A stretch of 64,000 bases of DNA, taken from positions 558,001 to 622,000 of the forward strand of contig NZ_FZMZ01000005.1 of assembly GCF_900187325.1 (NCBI RefSeq), given 5' to 3'. Within the stretch, counting starts at the first letter, position 1; each line of letters opens with the position of its first letter. This DNA comes from Virgibacillus ndiopensis. Lineage in GTDB: Bacteria > Bacillota > Bacilli > Bacillales > Amphibacillaceae. The position numbers and the translations under genes are program-made. The notes beneath the pieces are model-generated. The model was not told the origin of the DNA. It did not search any database and saw only the letters and a program-made list of their open reading frames with translations. Positions 44,304 through 53,438 of the stretch are shown here, one piece after another.

Positions 44304-45275
44304 TTGAAAAATATTTTACTTATCCATACAGGTGGTACTATATCCATGCTGGAAAACAAGCAAACTGGAGAGGTTACTACTACAAATAATCACCCATTAA
44401 CTGAATTATCCTTTTTGTTTAAAACGTACGCCAATGTAGACGAAATAATCGCATTCAGTCTTCCATCACCTCAAATAACACCAACAGAGATGTTGAAATT
44501 GGCCGATATAATTGAGGAGAAAAGTACATCTTATGATGGAATCGTCATTACACATGGTACAGACACATTAGAGGAAACAGCATATTTTCTTGATTTAGTC
44601 ATAAAAACTGACAAGCCTGTTATTATAACGGGAGCGATGCGTTCAAGTAATGAAATAGGCTCTGATGCTCTTTATAATTTAATTAGCTCATTACGTGTTG
44701 CAATAAATGATGATGCCAATAATAAAGGTGTACTAGTTGTAATGAATGATGAAATACATACTGCTAACAATGTAACGAAAACATCAACCAGCAATGTTGC
44801 AACGTTTCAAAGCCCGCAATATGGACCCATCGGTATAATTACTAAGGAATCTATAATATTTCATCATACGATAATTGAAAGACCAAATCACTCGGTTAAC
44901 AACATTACAAAGAATGTATTTTTGTTAAAAGCCTATGCAGGTATGGATGAACAGATTATCAACGCTATCTATCAAGTAAAGCCTGATGGGTTGGTGATTG
45001 AAGGGCTCGGACAAGGGAATTTGCCAAAAAGTACAGTTGAACCTATTCAAGAAATGATTCAAGCTGACATTCCAGTAATTCTAGTTTCTAGATGTTATCA
45101 AGGAATTGTACAACCCACTTATGGATACGAAGGCGGCGGAAAGCAATTAAAAGATATCGGAGTTATTTTTGCTAACGGACTAACAGGACCAAAAGCAAGA
45201 TTAAAATTACTCATCAGCCTGGAACAAACAACGAACGTTGAATCACTAACGAAGATTTTTGAAAAAGAACGTTAA
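44304..45275 (+). CDS. ansA: L-asparaginase, type I
   Basis: Hydrolyses asparagine to aspartate and ammonia in the cytosol. The 323-aa protein has both threonine active sites: IHTGGTISM near residue 8 and THGTDTLEETAYF near 88, plus the Lys in ITGAMRSSNEIGSDALYN. The start is TTG at 44304, 6 nt after AGGTGA. It is on the + strand, divergent from prsW and convergent with ypdA; no ansB follows it. The strong terminator at its stop is shared with ypdA. Confidence 0.95.
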   Translation: MKNILLIHTGGTISMLENKQTGEVTTTNNHPLTELSFLFKTYANVDEIIAFSLPSPQITPTEMLKLADIIEEKSTSYDGIVITHGTDTLEETAYFLDLVIKTDKPVIITGAMRSSNEIGSDALYNLISSLRVAINDDANNKGVLVVMNDEIHTANNVTKTSTSNVATFQSPQYGPIGIITKESIIFHHTIIERPNHSVNNITKNVFLLKAYAGMDEQIINAIYQVKPDGLVIEGLGQGNLPKSTVEPIQEMIQADIPVILVSRCYQGIVQPTYGYEGGGKQLKDIGVIFANGLTGPKARLKLLISLEQTTNVESLTKIFEKER

Positions 45276-45315
45276 AAATGAGGCAGTCTTCCTATTTGAA
45301 GATTGCCTCATTTTT
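45275..45315. terminator. Bidirectional terminator between ansA and ypdA
   Basis: Stem AAAATGAGGCAGTCTTC / GAAGATTGCCTCATTTT (one mismatch) with a short loop and T-runs on both sides, filling the whole space between the converging genes. Confidence 0.85.
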
Positions 45316-45318
45316 ATT

Positions 45319-46302
45319 TTAGTTTTCTTTTTTTGTAATAGATTTAGCAATAAGTTCTCCGTGATGTCTTCCGTTTTCAATAAAAATTTCATTGTTATTG
45401 TACCCTGCCGCTACTACTCCTGCTACATAAACTCCAGGAATATTCGTTTCAAACGTAGTATCATTAAATTGTGGACGACCAGTTTCTGAGTCAATCTTTA
45501 CTCCAATTTTTTGCAAAAATTGATGATCCGGCTTATATCCAGTCATAGCAAAAACAAAATCGTTCTTTATTGTTTTCGTCTCACTATTAACTGTATAAGT
45601 TACAGCATCATTCGTAATTTCTGTAACTTGAGCATTAAATTCCATTTTGACTATTCCTTTTCTAATCAGAGCATCAAATTCTGGTAAAATCCATGGTTTA
45701 ATACTCTTGGAATAAGTGTCTCCGCGATATAATACTGTAATATTCGCACCAGCTTTATGGAGTTCCATTGTTGCATCAACTGCTGAATTTTTCCCACCAA
45801 TCACAACGACATTCTTGTTGAAATATGGATGTGCTTCTTTAAAATAGTGCATTACTTTATCAAGGTTTTCACCTGGCACATTCATTTCGTTCGGCTGATC
45901 ATAATAACCAGTTGCAATTATTACATTTTTAGCTTGATAGTGAGTTAGTTCACCAGTGCTATTCGTTGTCTTTACATGAAACATTTCATTTAATTTCTTA
46001 ACTTCAATTACTTTTTCAAAAGTATTAATACGTAAATCTTTTCGTTTAGCAACATTACGGTAGTATGCTAATGCCTGATTGCGAACTGGTTTTTGTTTCT
46101 CCGTAATAAAAGGCAATTCACCAATTTCCAATTTCTCACTAGAACTAAAAAACATTTGGTGTGTAGGAAAATGATAAATGGTGTTTACCACATTTGCTTT
46201 TTCAATTATTAAAGGAGGGGTGTGACCTTGTTTTTGTAATTCGATGGCACAGGACATACCACATGGTCCTCCCCCAACAATAATCGTATGTTCTTCTTGC
46301 AT
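45319..46302 (-). CDS. ypdA: YpdA, bacillithiol disulfide reductase
   Basis: FAD-dependent NADPH oxidoreductase of 327 aa. The FAD loop TIIVGGGPCGMSCAIELQ is at residues 6-23 and the NADPH-binding loop VVVIGGKNSAVDATMELH near 165. There is no CxxC redox pair, in line with YpdA (Bdr) rather than thioredoxin reductase. The family reduces oxidised bacillithiol, complementing bshA at 8.7 kb. I chose ATG 46302 (AGGT upstream); the frame reaches 46335. Confidence 0.93.
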   Translation of the reverse strand: MQEEHTIIVGGGPCGMSCAIELQKQGHTPPLIIEKANVVNTIYHFPTHQMFFSSSEKLEIGELPFITEKQKPVRNQALAYYRNVAKRKDLRINTFEKVIEVKKLNEMFHVKTTNSTGELTHYQAKNVIIATGYYDQPNEMNVPGENLDKVMHYFKEAHPYFNKNVVVIGGKNSAVDATMELHKAGANITVLYRGDTYSKSIKPWILPEFDALIRKGIVKMEFNAQVTEITNDAVTYTVNSETKTIKNDFVFAMTGYKPDHQFLQKIGVKIDSETGRPQFNDTTFETNIPGVYVAGVVAAGYNNNEIFIENGRHHGELIAKSITKKEN

Positions 46303-46414
46303 TACCTGCACTTCCTTTTCGAAACCTTTGAGCATTATTATTAATATAAATCTAGTCTGTTTTTGTATAGATTGTTGTTAGCTCGTGGCCAGCATTATTA
46401 AAATTATTCATTAT

Positions 46415-46446
46415 AAAGCAACAATGTTCTAGAACACAGCCTAAAT
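46415..46446. repeat. Short remnant of the dispersed repeat tail
   Basis: AAAGCAACAATGTTCTAGAA and following bases match the tail of repeat copy 1 (19379-19409) at about 26 of 31 positions. No arms of the repeat are seen next to it. Confidence 0.45.
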
Positions 46447-46455
46447 CTAAAAAGA

Positions 46456-46490
46456 AAAACTCTTATCCCACTATACATGATAAGAGTTTT
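46456..46490. terminator. Terminator downstream of gudB
   Basis: Stem AAAACTCTTATC / GATAAGAGTTTT, loop of 11 nt, with T-rich tails both ways; 76 nt beyond the gudB stop. The arms are identical to those at 4168-4199. Confidence 0.7.
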
Positions 46491-46565
46491 TTCGTCATTT
46501 ATTTAGATTTCAGCCGATAAAATTTAAAATATATTATAGTAACCCAAACTAGAGAGGTCTGTTAT

Positions 46566-47840
46566 TTAAACCCATCCGCGGAATCTAGCTGCTTCAGCCA
46601 TTTTTCTAACACCAACCATGTATGCAGCAAGACGCATATCTACACGACGTGTTTGAGCAATATTAAAAATGGCATTAAAAGATTTAACCATAATTGTTTC
46701 TAATTTTTCAGCGATTTCTTCCTCTGGCCAATAATACCCTTGATTATTTTGCACCCATTCAAAATAGGATACCGTTACACCACCAGCAGACGATAATACG
46801 TCTGGAACAAGTAAAATACCACGTTCTGTTAATATTTTTGTTGCTTCTAATGTAGTAGGACCATTTGCTGCCTCCACTACAATACTCGCTTTAATTTTAT
46901 GAGCATTTTCTTCAGTAATTTGATTTTCTACTGCAGCCGGTACTAAAATATCACAATCCAATTCAAGTAATTCTTTATTTGAAATAGTGTTATTGAATAG
47001 TTTTGTAACTGTACCAAAGCTATCTCTTCTATCTAATAAATAATCAATATCAAGACCATCAGGATCATGAAGAGCGCCATAGGCATCAGAAATTCCAACA
47101 ATCTTTGCTCCAGCATCATATAGAAATTTAGATAAAAAGCTTCCGGCATTACCAAATCCTTGTATAACGACTCGTGCACCTTTTACATCTATTCCCTTTT
47201 TCTTTGCCGCTTCATTGATACAAATTGTAACACCTTTTGCAGTTGCAGATTCTCTCCCGTGTGAGCCACCAAGAACAATCGGTTTCCCTGTAATAAAACC
47301 TGGACTATTAAATTCATCAATACGACTATACTCATCCATCATCCATGCCATAATTTGTGAGTTTGTAAATACGTCTGGTGCAGGAATGTCTTTATTAGGT
47401 CCAACGATTTGACTTATTGCACGAACATAGCCACGACTTAAACCTTCTAGCTCTCGAAAAGACATTTCACGTGGATCACAAATAATTCCACCTTTCCCCC
47501 CACCATAAGGTAAGTCAACAATACCAGCTTTCAGACTCATCCAGATTGATAATGCCTTTACCTCTTTTTCAGTTACATCTGGATGAAATCTAACCCCACC
47601 TTTTGTAGGACCAACTGCATCGTTATGTTGTGCGCGATAACCAGTGAAGATTTTAATTGAACCGTCATCCATTCTAACTGGAATTCTAACTGTCATCATG
47701 CGGATTGGTTCTTTTAATAATTCAAATACTTCATCAGGGTAACCCAACCTCTCCAACGCATTTTTGACAACAGTTCGTGTTGAACTTAATACATCCATAC
47801 TTTCTTCTTTGGTAGAATCTGCTGCTTTATCGGCTACCAT
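46566..47840 (-). CDS. gudB: NAD-specific glutamate dehydrogenase
   Basis: Hexameric catabolic enzyme that deaminates glutamate to 2-oxoglutarate. The 424-aa protein has the catalytic segment VDLPYGGGKGGIICDP near residue 100, the Rossmann motif VVIQGFGNAGSFLSK near 220, and ENAHKIKASIVVEAANGPTT. The stretch KEVKALSIWMSLK shows a single VKA, so it does not carry the 9-bp duplication that inactivates GudB in B. subtilis 168. GGAGGT precedes ATG 47840. Confidence 0.95.
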   Translation of the reverse strand: MVADKAADSTKEESMDVLSSTRTVVKNALERLGYPDEVFELLKEPIRMMTVRIPVRMDDGSIKIFTGYRAQHNDAVGPTKGGVRFHPDVTEKEVKALSIWMSLKAGIVDLPYGGGKGGIICDPREMSFRELEGLSRGYVRAISQIVGPNKDIPAPDVFTNSQIMAWMMDEYSRIDEFNSPGFITGKPIVLGGSHGRESATAKGVTICINEAAKKKGIDVKGARVVIQGFGNAGSFLSKFLYDAGAKIVGISDAYGALHDPDGLDIDYLLDRRDSFGTVTKLFNNTISNKELLELDCDILVPAAVENQITEENAHKIKASIVVEAANGPTTLEATKILTERGILLVPDVLSSAGGVTVSYFEWVQNNQGYYWPEEEIAEKLETIMVKSFNAIFNIAQTRRVDMRLAAYMVGVRKMAEAARFRGWV

Positions 47841-47897
47841 GAATTTACCTCCTAGAATATCCATAAAAATTTTGTATAATAGCTTTACTCAGAGATT

Positions 47898-47925
47898 AGT
47901 ATACACCTTCATCATAAATATGCAA
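47898..47925 (-). promoter_or_regulatory. Probable promoter of gudB
   Basis: Minus strand TTGCAT, 16 nt, TATACT, about 58 nt upstream of the gudB start. Confidence 0.5.
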
Positions 47926-47964
47926 TAATATATAACTATTTTATTAGTTAATTTTATACGAATT

Positions 47965-47978
47965 TGAAAACGTTTACT
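47965..47978. promoter_or_regulatory. cre-like CcpA site upstream of gudB
   Basis: TGAAAACGTTTACT matches 13 of 14 positions of the cre consensus TGWNANCGNTNWCA. It lies about 40 nt upstream of the proposed gudB -35 and just after the ddl stop. Confidence 0.4.
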
Positions 47979-47983
47979 CCTAT

Positions 47984-48910
47984 CTACTCTATTGTAAGAT
48001 TCACGAAAATTTCGATCATCTCTTCATATGTCCACCCTTGCGCTTTTGCAGCATCTGGAAATAGACTTGTTGGCGTCATTCCAGGCAGAGTGTTCACTTC
48101 TAGAATCACAGGAACATTTTCAGATGTAACGATAAAATCAACTCTAGAGTATGTGCTGCACCCTAACAACTGATGTGCAAGAACAGCATATGCTTGAAGT
48201 TGTTTTGTAACCTCTAATGGCACATTAGCTGGAATTATATGCTCACTTCCACCAGGTGCGTATTTTGATTCATAATCATAGAATCCGTTCTTTGGAATAA
48301 TTTCGATTACAGGTAGTGCCGTTTCTTTTCCAATTGATCCTAATACAGGAACAGTTACTTCCCTACCATCAATAAAATCTTCTACAAGAATAGTATCGTC
48401 ACTTACTAATGCATTCTTTAATGCAAGTTCAATTTCTTGTTTTTCCTTGACTATTGTTAGTCCTAACGTTGAGCCTTCCCTATTCGGTTTAATAACAAAA
48501 GGAGTGTCAAACGATGTTTCAATCGCTCTTACTATCTCGTTTATATTAGTATGTTGAGTTATTGAATAAACATGGCTTTTAGCTACTGGAATATTATTTG
48601 TTTGGAATATTTGCTTAGCTTTATCCTTATCCATTGCTAACGCTGAAGCTAAAACACCTGACCCAACATAGGGAATTTTAAGCATATCCAATAGGCCTTG
48701 AACTCTTCCGTCTTCTCCAAACTTCCCGTGTAAACCTATAAATACTAGGTCAACATCTAAATTAATAATTTCTTCCATTTCATCTGGATTAAAATCAATT
48801 CCGATAACATCATGACCATTGTGTTTTAACGCATTTATTATTCCCTTTCCCGATGATAATGAAACTTCACGCTCACCAGAAATGCCCCCATAAAGTACTG
48901 CTATTTTCAA
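47984..48910 (-). CDS. ddl: D-alanine--D-alanine ligase
   Basis: ATP-grasp ligase making the D-Ala-D-Ala dipeptide of peptidoglycan. The 308-aa protein shows VLYGGISGEREVSLSSG at the N-terminus, LHGKFGEDGRVQGLL, the ATP-binding KPNREGSTLGL, and EVNTLPGMTPTS near the C-terminus. The omega loop GFYDYESKYAPGG has tyrosine where D-Ala-D-Lac ligases have phenylalanine, so it should make D-Ala-D-Ala. Start is TTG at 48910 behind GAGGAG. Confidence 0.95.
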   Translation of the reverse strand: MKIAVLYGGISGEREVSLSSGKGIINALKHNGHDVIGIDFNPDEMEEIINLDVDLVFIGLHGKFGEDGRVQGLLDMLKIPYVGSGVLASALAMDKDKAKQIFQTNNIPVAKSHVYSITQHTNINEIVRAIETSFDTPFVIKPNREGSTLGLTIVKEKQEIELALKNALVSDDTILVEDFIDGREVTVPVLGSIGKETALPVIEIIPKNGFYDYESKYAPGGSEHIIPANVPLEVTKQLQAYAVLAHQLLGCSTYSRVDFIVTSENVPVILEVNTLPGMTPTSLFPDAAKAQGWTYEEMIEIFVNLTIE

Positions 48911-48975
48911 TTGTGTACACTCCTCATTTACATAAATAACTTACCAAATTTATCGTATCACTTTTCCATACAATA

Positions 48976-49554
48976 TCAATAAAATGTATCAATTATTTGT
49001 CTTACTGCATTTGATGCCATGATAACCTTTCCGTATTCTAATAACCGTGTAGATGTGATAATACTTGGTGATGAAAACTCAGACATTATGGCAATAATGT
49101 GTTCTTTATTTTTACCAACTAACTCAACATCCTGCAATAGCATATAGTAGCGTTGATTCAAATGATAAATTTGCCCGCCTTCAATGGACGCTGCCATTAA
49201 GTAAGAAGATACTTGTATAATATCCTCGAATTCATCAAAGGAAAAGATTAATTCTTTGCTTTCATCCAAGGTAACTTTCATTTCAATAAAATCCTCATCC
49301 CAATTTAAATTTTCGATTTTTTGTGTAACAATGACATGCATACCTTGCGCTTGCATTAAGTGAACTTGTACAAGCAACATTCCTTCCAACTCAAAACCTA
49401 ATTCACTACTTGCTTCGTACATCATATCACTAAATAAATTACGTACACTAGAGACATCCTGCCATAAATCCTCTTTGGTAAAACCACGTTCAATTAGGTC
49501 ATCGAACGTAAGAAATATCGTAAATTGACTCATCGATACTCGTTCAATACGCAT
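48976..49554 (-). CDS. ypbH: MecA-type adaptor protein (YpbH/MecB)
   Basis: Adaptor that brings substrates to the ClpC protease. The 192-aa protein starts MRIERVSMSQFTIFLTFDDL and continues ERGFTKEDLW, the N-terminal substrate-binding pattern of MecA/YpbH. The C-terminal half (about 105-192) is the ClpC-binding domain. It lies next to ypbG as in B. subtilis, supporting YpbH rather than MecA itself. AAGGAGG precedes the ATG. Confidence 0.88.
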   Translation of the reverse strand: MRIERVSMSQFTIFLTFDDLIERGFTKEDLWQDVSSVRNLFSDMMYEASSELGFELEGMLLVQVHLMQAQGMHVIVTQKIENLNWDEDFIEMKVTLDESKELIFSFDEFEDIIQVSSYLMAASIEGGQIYHLNQRYYMLLQDVELVGKNKEHIIAIMSEFSSPSIITSTRLLEYGKVIMASNAVRQIIDTFY

Positions 49555-49719
49555 GTAAGCATCCTCCTTTACACAGCAATATGGTCTTGAAATGACCCAT
49601 CAAACAAAATCCTTAATTTTTTTCTTACTATACTATATGCTTCATGATTAATTGTTGAACTATATGAATATGATCTAAATTTATTAAATCGACCACTGCT
49701 ATCCTTCATGAATTTTAAA

Positions 49720-50493
49720 TTATTCGTTCCTCTTAAAAGTTATCACATGGCATTCTGATTTTGTACCTAAACGAAACGGAAGTGTTGTGTAACCATAGCC
49801 TTCACTAATTAATATGTTTGTCCCCTGATATACTTGAAACCCACCTGGTTCGTATAGCCCAAATCCCAAAATTCGTATTTGCCCACCATGAGTGTGGCCT
49901 GCTAAAACGGTATGTATCACTTGTTGCTCGTCCACATTCAGATCATAAAACGCACTTGGAGCATGTGTTAATAACAGATTATACGTCCCTTTTGCACCTT
50001 GTAATGCTTGATCCAAGTGTGCCTCTTGGTATTTACAACAATCCAGTCCTAATAAACTAAGTATATCACCATTATTAGCGACAATATCTTTACTTGAATT
50101 CGCTAAAATAATAACGCCTTCTTGTATTAATAAATGATAGATCGTATCGGGGAATGCCTCATAATCATTATTTCCCCAGATAAAATAAATTGGTTTATTC
50201 CATTGTTTAAGCTTTTTTATGTAATTTTGTGTTCGTTTAATTGGAACACCTTTTTCGGTAAGATCTCCACCGATTATAACAATATCAATTTTTCCCTTTA
50301 TTAATTGTAGTGTATTTTCATTAATTTGTCTGCGATGAATATCAGAGATAAAAAACAAGCGAAAACCAGAAAATCCTTCAGGTAAATTCCTATCAGTAAT
50401 TTCTAAGTAATCAATTGTATCATGATGAGCTTTGTATGCCATATATAAGGTAAATAGAAATATACAACAACCAAGGATAAGCAAATAAATCAT
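49720..50493 (-). CDS. ypbG: Calcineurin-like phosphoesterase YpbG
   Basis: Membrane-anchored metallophosphoesterase of 257 aa. A transmembrane segment spans residues 2-19. The five metal motifs are FISDIHRR, IIGGDLTEKG, IWGNNDYEAF, LLTHAPSAF and LAGHTHGGQIRILGF. Substrate unknown. Position beside ypbH agrees with B. subtilis YpbG. AAGGG precedes the ATG at 50493. Confidence 0.9.
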   Translation of the reverse strand: MIYLLILGCCIFLFTLYMAYKAHHDTIDYLEITDRNLPEGFSGFRLFFISDIHRRQINENTLQLIKGKIDIVIIGGDLTEKGVPIKRTQNYIKKLKQWNKPIYFIWGNNDYEAFPDTIYHLLIQEGVIILANSSKDIVANNGDILSLLGLDCCKYQEAHLDQALQGAKGTYNLLLTHAPSAFYDLNVDEQQVIHTVLAGHTHGGQIRILGFGLYEPGGFQVYQGTNILISEGYGYTTLPFRLGTKSECHVITFKRNE

Positions 50494-50586
50494 ACATTAT
50501 TCTTCCCTTCTTATGTATTGCGATAATACCATATTTATTATCGTTCCATCACAAAAAATAATTATTTGTTTTAAGTATTTATCTTG

Positions 50587-50616
50587 GTATAGGACTACCA
50601 CTAAAAATCATACGCT
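50587..50616 (+). promoter_or_regulatory. Sigma-E-type promoter of cotJABC
   Basis: Plus strand GTATAGG, 15 nt, CATACGCT. The -10 keeps six of eight sigma-E consensus bases; the start of cotJA is about 40 nt downstream. cotJ is known to be sigma-E dependent in B. subtilis. Confidence 0.55.
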
Positions 50617-50655
50617 TAAGAGAGAACGATTGCCTACTTAAGAAAGGAGGATTTT

Positions 50656-50880
50656 ATGTTTACACAATTTAAATATTGGGAGCCGTACATCAGTCCATTT
50701 GACCCTTGCCCACCAATGCGCATTAAGAGTTATTCAACCCCCCCACAACTATATATTCCCTTTCAGCCAAAAGGATTACCACAATTTAAACCAATGGAAG
50801 CATTGTATCGCGGAACTTTGTGGCCGGCTTTATTCAGCCCTTATCCAGACCCTAAAAAAAGAGGTGATCAGGATGAATAA
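50656..50880 (+). CDS. cotJA: Spore coat associated protein CotJA
   Basis: Inner spore coat protein of 74 aa rich in Pro, Tyr and Phe (FKYWEPYISPFDPCPPMR, PPQLYIPFQPKGLPQF, LYRGTLWPALFSPYPDP), the CotJA pattern. GAAAGGAGG precedes the ATG. Its last codons overlap the cotJB start by 8 nt. It forms an operon with cotJB and cotJC and is made in the mother cell. Confidence 0.92.
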   Translation: MFTQFKYWEPYISPFDPCPPMRIKSYSTPPQLYIPFQPKGLPQFKPMEALYRGTLWPALFSPYPDPKKRGDQDE

Positions 50881-51136
50881 ACAGCTTCCACAAGAATATT
50901 ATGAATTACTTGAAGAAATCCAAGCAGTAGATTTTGTTTTGGTCGAATTGAATTTATATTTAGATACACATCCAGATGATTATGATGCAATCGAACAATT
51001 TAATACATTCACAAAAAAAAGCAAAGAATTAAAAGTTGTTTATGAGAAAAAGTACGGTCCACTTATGAATTTTGGCAGAAGCTATTCAAATTATCCTTGG
51101 GATTGGAAAGAAGCTCCTTGGCCTTGGCAAGTCTAA
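50873..51136 (+). CDS. cotJB: Spore coat protein CotJB
   Basis: Protein of 87 aa from the ATG at 50873, with AGAGGTGAT upstream inside cotJA. The sequence (MNKQLPQEYYELLEEIQAVD, then LNLYLDTHPDDYDAIEQFN, ending in YPWDWKEAPWPWQ) is the CotJB family pattern. A longer open frame back to 50699 merely reads through cotJA in another phase. It is translationally coupled to cotJA. Confidence 0.93.
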   Translation: MNKQLPQEYYELLEEIQAVDFVLVELNLYLDTHPDDYDAIEQFNTFTKKSKELKVVYEKKYGPLMNFGRSYSNYPWDWKEAPWPWQV

Positions 51137-51182
51137 TTCGTTCTTTTGCAATGATTAACAAATAGATGGGAGGATAATTTTT

Positions 51183-51752
51183 GTGTGGTATTACGAAAAA
51201 AAGCTCCAATATCCAGTTAGAGTCAGTCAATGTAATCCAATGCTTGCAAAATTTTTAATTGAGCAATATGGTGGAGCTGATGGTGAATTAGCTGCCGCTT
51301 TACGCTATTTAAACCAACGATATACAATTCCTGATAAAGTAGCTGGGCTATTAAATGATATCGGCACAGAAGAATTTGCACATCTCGAAATGATTGCAAC
51401 AATGGTTTATAAGTTAACGAAAGATGCAACTCCTGAGCAAATGAAAGAGGCGGGTCTAGGTGCACATTATGCAGATCATGACAAAGCTTTATTTTTCCAT
51501 AACGCAGCAGGTGCACCTTTTACAGCAACATATTTTCAAGCTAAAGGTGATCCAATAGCAGATATATATGAAGATATTGCTGCTGAAGAGAAGGCCCGTG
51601 CTACGTATCAATGGTTAATAAACATGTCTGATGATCCAGATATAAACGATGGATTAAAATTCCTGCGTGAACGAGAAGTGGTTCATTCAATGCGTTTTAG
51701 AGAAGCTGCTGAAATATTGAAAGAAGAGAGGGATAAAAAAACATATTATTAA
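51183..51752 (+). CDS. cotJC: Manganese-catalase-like coat protein CotJC
   Basis: Member of the dimanganese catalase family in the spore coat, 189 aa. Likely metal ligands lie in GADGELAAALRYLNQ, GTEEFAHLEMIATM, IAAEEKARATYQW and REREVVHSMRFREA. The start is GTG at 51183 behind GGGAGG. It closes the cotJABC operon and ends at a strong shared terminator. Confidence 0.94.
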   Translation: MWYYEKKLQYPVRVSQCNPMLAKFLIEQYGGADGELAAALRYLNQRYTIPDKVAGLLNDIGTEEFAHLEMIATMVYKLTKDATPEQMKEAGLGAHYADHDKALFFHNAAGAPFTATYFQAKGDPIADIYEDIAAEEKARATYQWLINMSDDPDINDGLKFLREREVVHSMRFREAAEILKEERDKKTYY

Positions 51753-51784
51753 TAAAGAGGTGCCAAGTTGGCACCTCTTTATTA
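51752..51784. terminator. Bidirectional terminator between cotJC and the chemoreceptor gene
   Basis: Perfect 15-bp stem AATAAAGAGGTGCCA / TGGCACCTCTTTATT with a 3-nt loop, exactly filling the space between the two converging genes. Confidence 0.9.
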
Positions 51785-53437
51785 TTAAAGTGTAAACTTT
51801 TTCAGCTGCTGATCTAATCCATTTATCATTTCCTCTAATTGCTGTACCTGTTCATTAACATGAAGAAATGAACGCTGCTGATCTTCTACAGATGCTGATA
51901 TTTCTTCGGTTCCTGCTGCAGTTTCTTCCGTTACAGCACTGATATTTTGAACAGATGCTACAATCGTAGAACTCATTTCACTGGAAAGAACCATATCCTC
52001 ATTCAGTTGTTTAAGTTGAACCATCATATTTGTTACATTATCTTTTATCGTAGAAAACGACATTACTGTATTTTGCATCGATTTCGATTGATCATTAGAT
52101 AAATCACTTGCTTGTTGCGTTACTTCATTAATATTCTTAATTCCAACATGAATTTGTTCAACCATTTTAAAAATTTGATTTGTAGCGTTTGTTGATTCAT
52201 CTGCAAGTTTACGAACCTCTTGTGCTACCACGGCAAATCCTTTCCCATTTTCACCTGCACGTGCAGCTTCAATTGCTGCATTTAATGCTAAAAGATTTGT
52301 TTGTTCAGCAATTTCGTTAACAAGCTTAGCAGTCTCTTCAATTTTTGTCGCATAACCTACAAAAGATTTTACAGACGATTCAATTAGGTTAGTTGACTCA
52401 ATACTCTTCTCCATAATAGAGCGTTGTTGCTTAATAGAATGTTGGCCATCCTCTATTAATTGGAGACTCATTTCGCTTGCATGGGTAGATTTTTGACTGC
52501 TTTGAACATTTTCTTCAAACTTTTTATTCATTTGTTCTATATGAAAGGATACATCTTGAATTTCCTCTGAAATAGATTGACTCCCACTTGATAATTCTTC
52601 AGTAGAGGTTGACACTTGACTGGTGCTTTCTGTTAAGACATGCATGTTTCCAGATATATCTGTACTGAATGTTTTAACCTCTTTCCCAATTTTATTAACT
52701 GTCTGTATCGTTGATTTCAAATTCTCTATCATTTGGGTAAATGAAGTTGTTAACTGACCAATTTCATTCTTATCTTTTTCGTTAATATCTATATTTACGG
52801 TTAGATCTCCCTCTGCTACCTGTGCCGCATAATCAGCCAAACGCCGAATAGGTCTTGCTGTTTTAATCGTCAACCGAATAATTGAAAAGATAGTTGCTGC
52901 AATTAATACGAGACTTGCTACAATCGTGAAATTAATAATATTTTTTATCATATCATTACGGTTCTCTACTGTATTTTCATACCACAGATTTGCACCACGT
53001 TGAAGCATATACACATCATTTAAAACACCGGCAGTTTTTGCAGATTGACGTTTGATTTCATTCGTGTCCGATTCAACTAGTGCCTTTTCAATAGTCGGCA
53101 TTAATTTCTTATATTTTTCTTGAATTCGTTTAAACCAGTCTTCCTGTTTATTCGTTTTTAATTCCTCTTTAACAGTTTTTAATTCCTTATTGATTTCTGT
53201 TAATTGTGTCGTAATTTCTGCTTTAGTACCTTCAGAAGGATTATATGCATAATTGCTTAATGACTGTTTTGCAGTAATAAACTCACCATTCAATTCTTTA
53301 ACTTCTAATAATAACTGGACATCATTATTCGATGACTTCTGTAAATCATTCATTTGAATGATAATAAAAAAGATTAAAGCTAAGCTAAGGAGCAACGGAA
53401 TTAATGTAAAAGTAAAAAGTCTTTTTTTTATCGACAT
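51785..53437 (-). CDS. Methyl-accepting chemotaxis protein
   Basis: Transmembrane chemoreceptor of 550 aa: TM1 at residues 8-28, a four-helix-bundle sensor domain outside (about 30-165), TM2 at 167-189, a HAMP domain (about 190-243) and a long cytoplasmic signalling coiled coil. The CheA/CheW-binding tip is [20 protein letters not shown] (378-397). Its ATG is 1 nt after the stop of the upstream BMP-type lipoprotein gene, with AAGGGGG inside that gene. The pair is therefore co-translated, and the lipoprotein may present a ligand to the receptor. It ends without a CheB/CheR-docking pentapeptide. Confidence 0.93.
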   Translation of the reverse strand: MSIKKRLFTFTLIPLLLSLALIFFIIIQMNDLQKSSNNDVQLLLEVKELNGEFITAKQSLSNYAYNPSEGTKAEITTQLTEINKELKTVKEELKTNKQEDWFKRIQEKYKKLMPTIEKALVESDTNEIKRQSAKTAGVLNDVYMLQRGANLWYENTVENRNDMIKNIINFTIVASLVLIAATIFSIIRLTIKTARPIRRLADYAAQVAEGDLTVNIDINEKDKNEIGQLTTSFTQMIENLKSTIQTVNKIGKEVKTFSTDISGNMHVLTESTSQVSTSTEELSSGSQSISEEIQDVSFHIEQMNKKFEENVQSSQKSTHASEMSLQLIEDGQHSIKQQRSIMEKSIESTNLIESSVKSFVGYATKIEETAKLVNEIAEQTNLLALNAAIEAARAGENGKGFAVVAQEVRKLADESTNATNQIFKMVEQIHVGIKNINEVTQQASDLSNDQSKSMQNTVMSFSTIKDNVTNMMVQLKQLNEDMVLSSEMSSTIVASVQNISAVTEETAAGTEEISASVEDQQRSFLHVNEQVQQLEEMINGLDQQLKKFTL

Positions 53438-53438
53438 A

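Noticed and set aside
50699-51136. 145-aa version of CotJB
   Set aside because: Its first 58 codons read cotJA in another frame; the real start has a ribosome site at 50861-50866.
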